A program made the translations under genes and the position numbers. Shown here one piece after another: positions 6,239 to 8,961 of a stretch of DNA of 8,961 bases (positions are counted from its first letter, which is position 1; every line of letters starts with the position of its first letter). Origin of the DNA: Deltaproteobacteria bacterium (lineage in GTDB: Bacteria; Desulfobacterota; BSN033; UBA1163); NCBI GenBank assembly GCA_016875155.1, contig VGSD01000086.1:1-8961 (forward strand), written 5' to 3'. The notes under the pieces are model-generated. The model made no database searches, was not told the origin of the DNA, and saw only the letters and a program-made list of their open reading frames with translations.

Positions 6239-6266
6239 ATTCTATCATTGAAAATCGTAATGTCAA
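6239..6266 (-). promoter_or_regulatory. Near-consensus promoter abutting the AAA_14 ATPase start codon
   Basis: Minus-strand TTGACA (6266-6261) is a perfect -35 hexamer and TAGAAT (6244-6239) matches the -10 consensus at five of six positions, with 16 bp between. Only seven bases separate the -10 box from the ATG at 6231, so the normal initiation distance of 5-9 bases puts the transcript start at or beside the start codon. The mRNA would be leaderless. Confidence 0.6.
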
Positions 6267-6508
6267 GTGAGGATTTTCAAGTCTCCAAATGATTTGAATA
6301 TGAAGGTAAAATTGGAGGGTAAGTGTCAAGGGGGCTGTCACCCAAATCAATTTTGTGCTTCGATCCCGCACTTTACGGGACATGATCGGAAGAGTTACAT
6401 GATTTCAATAAACCACCGTTTGCCTCAATTGCGAGTCGATGCGACCTGAGGCTCTCGAAGGGCAAGTAGGCGATTTGAAAAACAGTCCGTCAACTTTCGG
6501 TCAGTATA
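6267..6508. other. Intergenic region with one imperfect hairpin, no gene recognised
   Basis: Between the AAA_14 promoter and the dnaK terminator no coding sequence is supported. A 60-codon plus-strand frame from 6267 has no ribosome site and no recognisable product. One inverted repeat is visible: TCCCG (6364-6368) and CGGGA (6376-6380) around a 7-base loop, with CGATC/GATCG (6361-6365/6384-6388) outside it. The direct pair TGTCA-N7-TGTCA near 6323-6340 has no obvious meaning. Confidence 0.4.
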
Positions 6509-6509
6509 T

Positions 6510-6544
6510 AAAAAAGGCGAGAATTTTTGTTCTCGCCTTTTTTT
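6510..6544 (-). terminator. Rho-independent terminator downstream of dnaK
   Basis: A perfect 8-bp stem, GGCGAGAA (6516-6523) and TTCTCGCC (6530-6537), around a six-base loop, with A6 on the left and T7 on the right. On the minus strand the hairpin is followed by a U-run, ending grpE-dnaK transcripts about 20 bp after the dnaK stop. The symmetry would also stop transcription from the left, although no gene ends there on the plus strand. Confidence 0.93.
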
Positions 6545-6564
6545 ACAAGATCTATGCAAACTGG

Positions 6565-8484
6565 TTATTTTTTATCTTTCACGTCTTCGTAGTCGGCGTC
6601 GACCACATCTTCTGGGGCTTTTTGGCGCGGGCCTTCGTGTGGGCCGGCTCCCGGACCTGCTCCTGCACCTCCCTTTTGAGAAGCTTTAGCGTACATGGCC
6701 TCGGCCAATTTATGGGACGAGCGTGTCAGTTCCTCCTGAGCGGATTTGATCGTGTTAAGATCGTTCGTCTCCATTGCCTTTTTTGCCTTTGTGATAGCGT
6801 CCTCGATGTTCTGCTTTTCAGAGGAGTCGATCTTATCGCCATATTCCTTCAGAGACTTCTCTGTCGTATAAATCAGGGTATCGAGATGGTTTCGAGCCTC
6901 TGCCAGTTCCTTTCTCTTCTTGTCGTCTGCGGCATGGGCTTCGGCATCGCGGACCATCTTCTTAATCTCATCTTCATTCAGACCGCTCGATGCAGTGATC
7001 TTGATGGACTGTTCCTTTCCGGTTCCAAGGTCTTTTGCCGAGACGTGGACAATCCCATTAGCATCAATATCAAAGGTCACCTCAATCTGTGGGATTCCTC
7101 TCGGAGCAGGAGGAATGCCGACGAGTTCAAACTGTCCCAGAGTTTTATTATCAGCGGCCATATCCCTTTCACCCTGGAGCACATGGATGGTCACCGCAGG
7201 TTGATTGTCGGATGCGGTTGAGAAGATCTGGCTCTTCTTCGTCGGGATCGTGGTGTTTCGCTCAATCAGTCTGGTGGCCACACCGCCGAGCGTTTCGATT
7301 CCAAGAGAAAGCGGGGTGACATCGAGCAGAAGTACGTCCTTCACCTCGCCCTGAAGCACTCCTGCCTGAATGGCAGCACCGATGGCCACAGCCTCATCCG
7401 GGTTGACACTCTTGTTCGGTTCTTTTCCGAAGATCTGCCTGACCTTATCCTGGACCTTTGGCATCCGGGTCATCCCGCCCACAAGGATCACCTCGTCGAT
7501 CTCCCTTTGTGACAGGCCGGCATCAGAAAGGGCCTGGCGGCAAGGGCCTTCTACGCTATCGATCAGATCCTCGGTCAGTTTTTCCAGTTTAGCCCGGGTC
7601 AATTTTATGTTGAGATGTTTCGGCCCAGAGGCGTCTGCCGTGATGAAAGGCAGATTGACATCGGTCTCCATCATATTGGAGAGTTCGATCTTTGCCTTTT
7701 CAGCAGCCTCTTTCAATCTCTGGAGGGCCATCCGGTCTTTTCTAAGGTCGATGCCCTGATCTTTCTTAAACTCATCAGCCAGGTAGTCGATGAGTCGCTG
7801 ATCGAAATCGTCTCCGCCGAGGTGGGTATTTCCATTGGTCGATTTCACTTCAAAGACGCCATCGCCCAGCTCAAGAATGGAGATGTCGAATGTTCCACCG
7901 CCGAGGTCGAAGACCGCAATCTTCTCATCTTTCTTTTTATCAAGGCCATAAGCGAGAGAAGCGGCCGTAGGCTCATTGATGATCCGGACGACATTGAGGC
8001 CTGCGATCCTTCCGGCATCCTTGGTTGCCTGGCGCTGAGAGTCGTTGAAGTAAGCCGGGACCGTGATCACTGCATCCGTGACCTTCTCACCGAGATACGC
8101 CTCGGCTGTCTCCTTCATCTTTTGAAGGATGAAAGCAGAGATTTCAGGCGGGCTGTAATCCTTATCCCTCGCCCGGACCCAGGCGTCATTGTTCTTGTTA
8201 TCAATAATCTTATATGGAAGGATTTTGATATCCTTTTGAACTTCGGAGTCGCTATACTTCCTCCCCATCATTCGCTTGATCGAAAAGATGGTGTTTTCAG
8301 AATTGGTGATCGCTTGACGTTTCGCAATCTGGCCGACCACCCTTTCGCCTTTATCGGTAAAAGCGACCACAGAGGGTGTGGTTCGGCTGCCTTCGGGGTT
8401 GGCGATAACGATCGGATCCCCTCCTTCCATCACAGCGACGACCGAGTTGGTTGTTCCTAAATCGATTCCTATTGTTTTAGCCAT
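6565..8484 (-). CDS. dnaK: Chaperone DnaK (Hsp70)
   Basis: A 639-aa cytoplasmic Hsp70 that binds exposed hydrophobic peptides in an ATP-driven cycle with GrpE and DnaJ. The nucleotide-binding domain shows [13 protein letters not shown] (phosphate 1), [29 protein letters not shown] and [11 protein letters not shown] (phosphate 2). It has the additional subdomain segment typical of Gram-negative DnaK, including RMMGRKYSD. The [19 protein letters not shown] linker leads into the substrate-binding domain, followed by the helical lid, a Gly/Ala-rich disordered stretch and the family's acidic tail [11 protein letters not shown]. Length equals the E. coli protein. The start is set at the second Met ([10 protein letters not shown]): GGGAG at 8492-8496 is 7 nt before this ATG but only 1 nt before the ATG at 8490. 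It lies 153 nt after grpE in the same direction; no dnaJ follows. Confidence 0.98.
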   Translation of the reverse strand: MAKTIGIDLGTTNSVVAVMEGGDPIVIANPEGSRTTPSVVAFTDKGERVVGQIAKRQAITNSENTIFSIKRMMGRKYSDSEVQKDIKILPYKIIDNKNNDAWVRARDKDYSPPEISAFILQKMKETAEAYLGEKVTDAVITVPAYFNDSQRQATKDAGRIAGLNVVRIINEPTAASLAYGLDKKKDEKIAVFDLGGGTFDISILELGDGVFEVKSTNGNTHLGGDDFDQRLIDYLADEFKKDQGIDLRKDRMALQRLKEAAEKAKIELSNMMETDVNLPFITADASGPKHLNIKLTRAKLEKLTEDLIDSVEGPCRQALSDAGLSQREIDEVILVGGMTRMPKVQDKVRQIFGKEPNKSVNPDEAVAIGAAIQAGVLQGEVKDVLLLDVTPLSLGIETLGGVATRLIERNTTIPTKKSQIFSTASDNQPAVTIHVLQGERDMAADNKTLGQFELVGIPPAPRGIPQIEVTFDIDANGIVHVSAKDLGTGKEQSIKITASSGLNEDEIKKMVRDAEAHAADDKKRKELAEARNHLDTLIYTTEKSLKEYGDKIDSSEKQNIEDAITKAKKAMETNDLNTIKSAQEELTRSSHKLAEAMYAKASQKGGAGAGPGAGPHEGPRQKAPEDVVDADYEDVKDKK

Positions 8485-8512
8485 ATTCATTCTCCCTTCT
8501 TCACCCCGTTAG

Positions 8513-8581
8513 AAAGTCCCGTTACTTTTAACGGGGGTGAGTTAATTTCCTCTTAAGCGACCATGGAGGGTAAAGTCCCGT
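8513..8581 (+). repeat. Direct repeat AAAGTCCCGT, two copies
   Basis: Perfect 10-bp copies at 8513-8522 and 8572-8581, within the structured grpE-dnaK spacer. The first overlaps the CCCGTTA arm of the leader hairpin. The duplication supports the view that the spacer was built from repeated short units. Confidence 0.5.
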
Positions 8582-8597
8582 GTGAGCCATCCCGATG

Positions 8598-8614
8598 GAG
8601 TGCCTAAGGCACTC
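8598..8614. repeat. 17-bp palindrome GAGTGCC-TAA-GGCACTC
   Basis: A perfect palindrome with 7-bp arms and a TAA centre, just downstream of grpE. A smaller CCAT-CCCG-ATGG hairpin (8587-8598) adjoins it. It shares the GAGTGC/GCACTC core with the CIRCE operator of HrcA but with inverted order and a 3-base spacer, so it is not a CIRCE. It could be an RNA hairpin between the two genes or a protein-binding site. Confidence 0.5.
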
Positions 8615-8637
8615 TAACGGGGTAAACATAGTGAAAA

Positions 8638-8961
8638 TTATTCGTTTACCTGAGCCTCCTTTGACGGAGACTTCGTCACAGATACGGTTGCAGGTCTGAG
8701 AAGCCGTTCGTTTAAAAGATATCCCCTCTGGAATTCTTCGACGACCTGATCCGGTTCATGTTGATCTGTTTCCACAACGAGCATTGCCTCATGGCGAGCC
8801 GGATCAAAGGGTTTGCCAACAGAATCGAAAGGGACCAGACCGAACCGATTCAGGGTCTGGAGGATCTGTTGAAGGGTCAACTTGATCCCCTCAGTCAGAA
8901 CTCCTGCGTCCACCACCTTTTCAGCATGATTGACCGCCCTCTCGATATTGTCGATAAAGGG
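8638..8961 (-). CDS. grpE: Nucleotide exchange factor GrpE, C-terminal half (partial)
   Basis: The reading frame is open to the right edge of the window, giving 107 codons plus the stop; the N-terminal half, including most of the long dimerisation helix, is outside. The visible part begins PFIDNIERAVNHAEKVVDAG, matching the end of the GrpE helix. EGIKLTLQQILQTLNRFGL follows, and then the beta domain that inserts into the DnaK nucleotide cleft: VGKPFDPARHEAMLVVET, VVEEFQRGYLLNERLLRPATVSV. A GTG at 8916 lies in the middle of the conserved region and is not the real start. GrpE releases ADP from DnaK; the same-strand arrangement with dnaK fits the common (hrcA-)grpE-dnaK order. The short tail after ATVSVTK is not conserved. 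Confidence 0.96.
   Translation of the reverse strand, partial: PFIDNIERAVNHAEKVVDAGVLTEGIKLTLQQILQTLNRFGLVPFDSVGKPFDPARHEAMLVVETDQHEPDQVVEEFQRGYLLNERLLRPATVSVTKSPSKEAQVNE

Larger units (their letters stand above)
8503..8623 (-). promoter_or_regulatory. Repeat-rich dnaK leader with mutually exclusive hairpins
   Basis: Read as minus-strand RNA, the grpE-dnaK spacer contains four related arms: A (8623-8613, ACCCCGTTAGA), B (8535-8529, CCCGTTA), C (8524-8518, TAACGGG) and D (8513-8503, TCTAACGGGGT). A and D are a perfect 11-bp inverted repeat. B and C make a perfect 7-bp stem with a 4-base loop. B, extended by one C, can instead pair with D over 8 bp, which excludes both other pairings. D ends 6 nt before the GGGAG ribosome site of dnaK, so the fold chosen may affect dnaK translation. 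The sequence shows the pairings; regulation is inference. A mobile palindromic repeat is an alternative. Confidence 0.5.

Noticed and set aside
6267..6449. 60-codon plus-strand frame between the AAA_14 promoter and the dnaK terminator
   Set aside because: No ribosome site and no recognisable protein features.
6439..8460. Long plus-strand open frames opposite dnaK (6439-7221, 7615-8460 and shorter ones)
   Set aside because: They are antisense to a fully conserved dnaK, have no recognisable products, and the first runs through the terminator hairpin; codon bias of the true gene explains them.
8518..8535. Perfect CCCGTTA/TAACGGG hairpin as a terminator between grpE and dnaK
   Set aside because: No U-run follows on the minus strand; it fits a leader or intercistronic hairpin better than a rho-independent terminator.
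8598..8614. Possible CIRCE operator before dnaK
   Set aside because: CIRCE is TTAGCACTC-N9-GAGTGCTAA; here the arms are in reverse order with a 3-base centre, so HrcA binding is not supported.

Overview
The window looks like the chromosome of an anaerobic Gram-negative bacterium, most likely a deltaproteobacterium (Desulfobacterota) or a relative. Four things point there. (1) A twin-arginine leader at the left edge reads like the large subunit of a periplasmic formate dehydrogenase. (2) An 18-bp operator-like palindrome next to it fits the TTGTGA-N6-TCACAA pattern known for CRP/FNR-family regulators such as HcpR of sulfate reducers. (3) DnaK is of the Gram-negative type. (4) Gene order is loose, with long, repeat-bearing intergenic regions. 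The species cannot be named from sequence alone.

Layout, left to right. 1-97 (-): 5' end of the formate dehydrogenase alpha gene. 98-424: divergent control region with a CRP/FNR-like palindrome, a short direct-repeat cluster and a candidate promoter. 425-1132 (+): a cytoplasmic coiled-coil protein built partly of 11-residue repeats, converging with the next pair across 9 bp. 1142-1826 (-): an overlapping two-gene unit, a 67-aa protein followed by a small nucleotidyltransferase-fold protein with an altered glycine motif. 1929-2843 (-): ftsY, the signal recognition particle receptor, with a likely promoter just upstream. 3081-4199 or 4226 (-): an archaeal-type P-loop ATPase with its own good promoter. 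4368-4637 (-): remnant of the C-terminus of a TPR-containing (probably adenylate-cyclase-like) protein. 4638-5064: noncoding, with a nested palindromic hairpin. 5065-6231 (-): an AAA_14/DUF4143 ATPase whose near-consensus promoter lies so close to the start codon that its mRNA should be leaderless. 6267-6508: noncoding. 6510-6544: strong terminator. 6565-8484 (-): dnaK. 8485-8637: a repeat-rich leader with competing hairpins. 8638-8961 (-): C-terminal half of grpE, running off the window.

The housekeeping genes are grpE-dnaK (protein folding and stress) and ftsY (membrane protein targeting). Between them lie two unrelated stand-alone ATPases, each with a promoter of its own, and a gene relic. 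This stretch looks like an accessory insertion zone. No dnaJ follows dnaK, no CIRCE element is visible, and there are no RNA genes, CRISPR arrays or intact insertion sequences. The points most worth a second look are the switch-like inverted repeats in front of dnaK, the predicted leaderless ATPase transcript, the operator upstream of fdhA and the hendecad gene, and the small-protein/nucleotidyltransferase pair.
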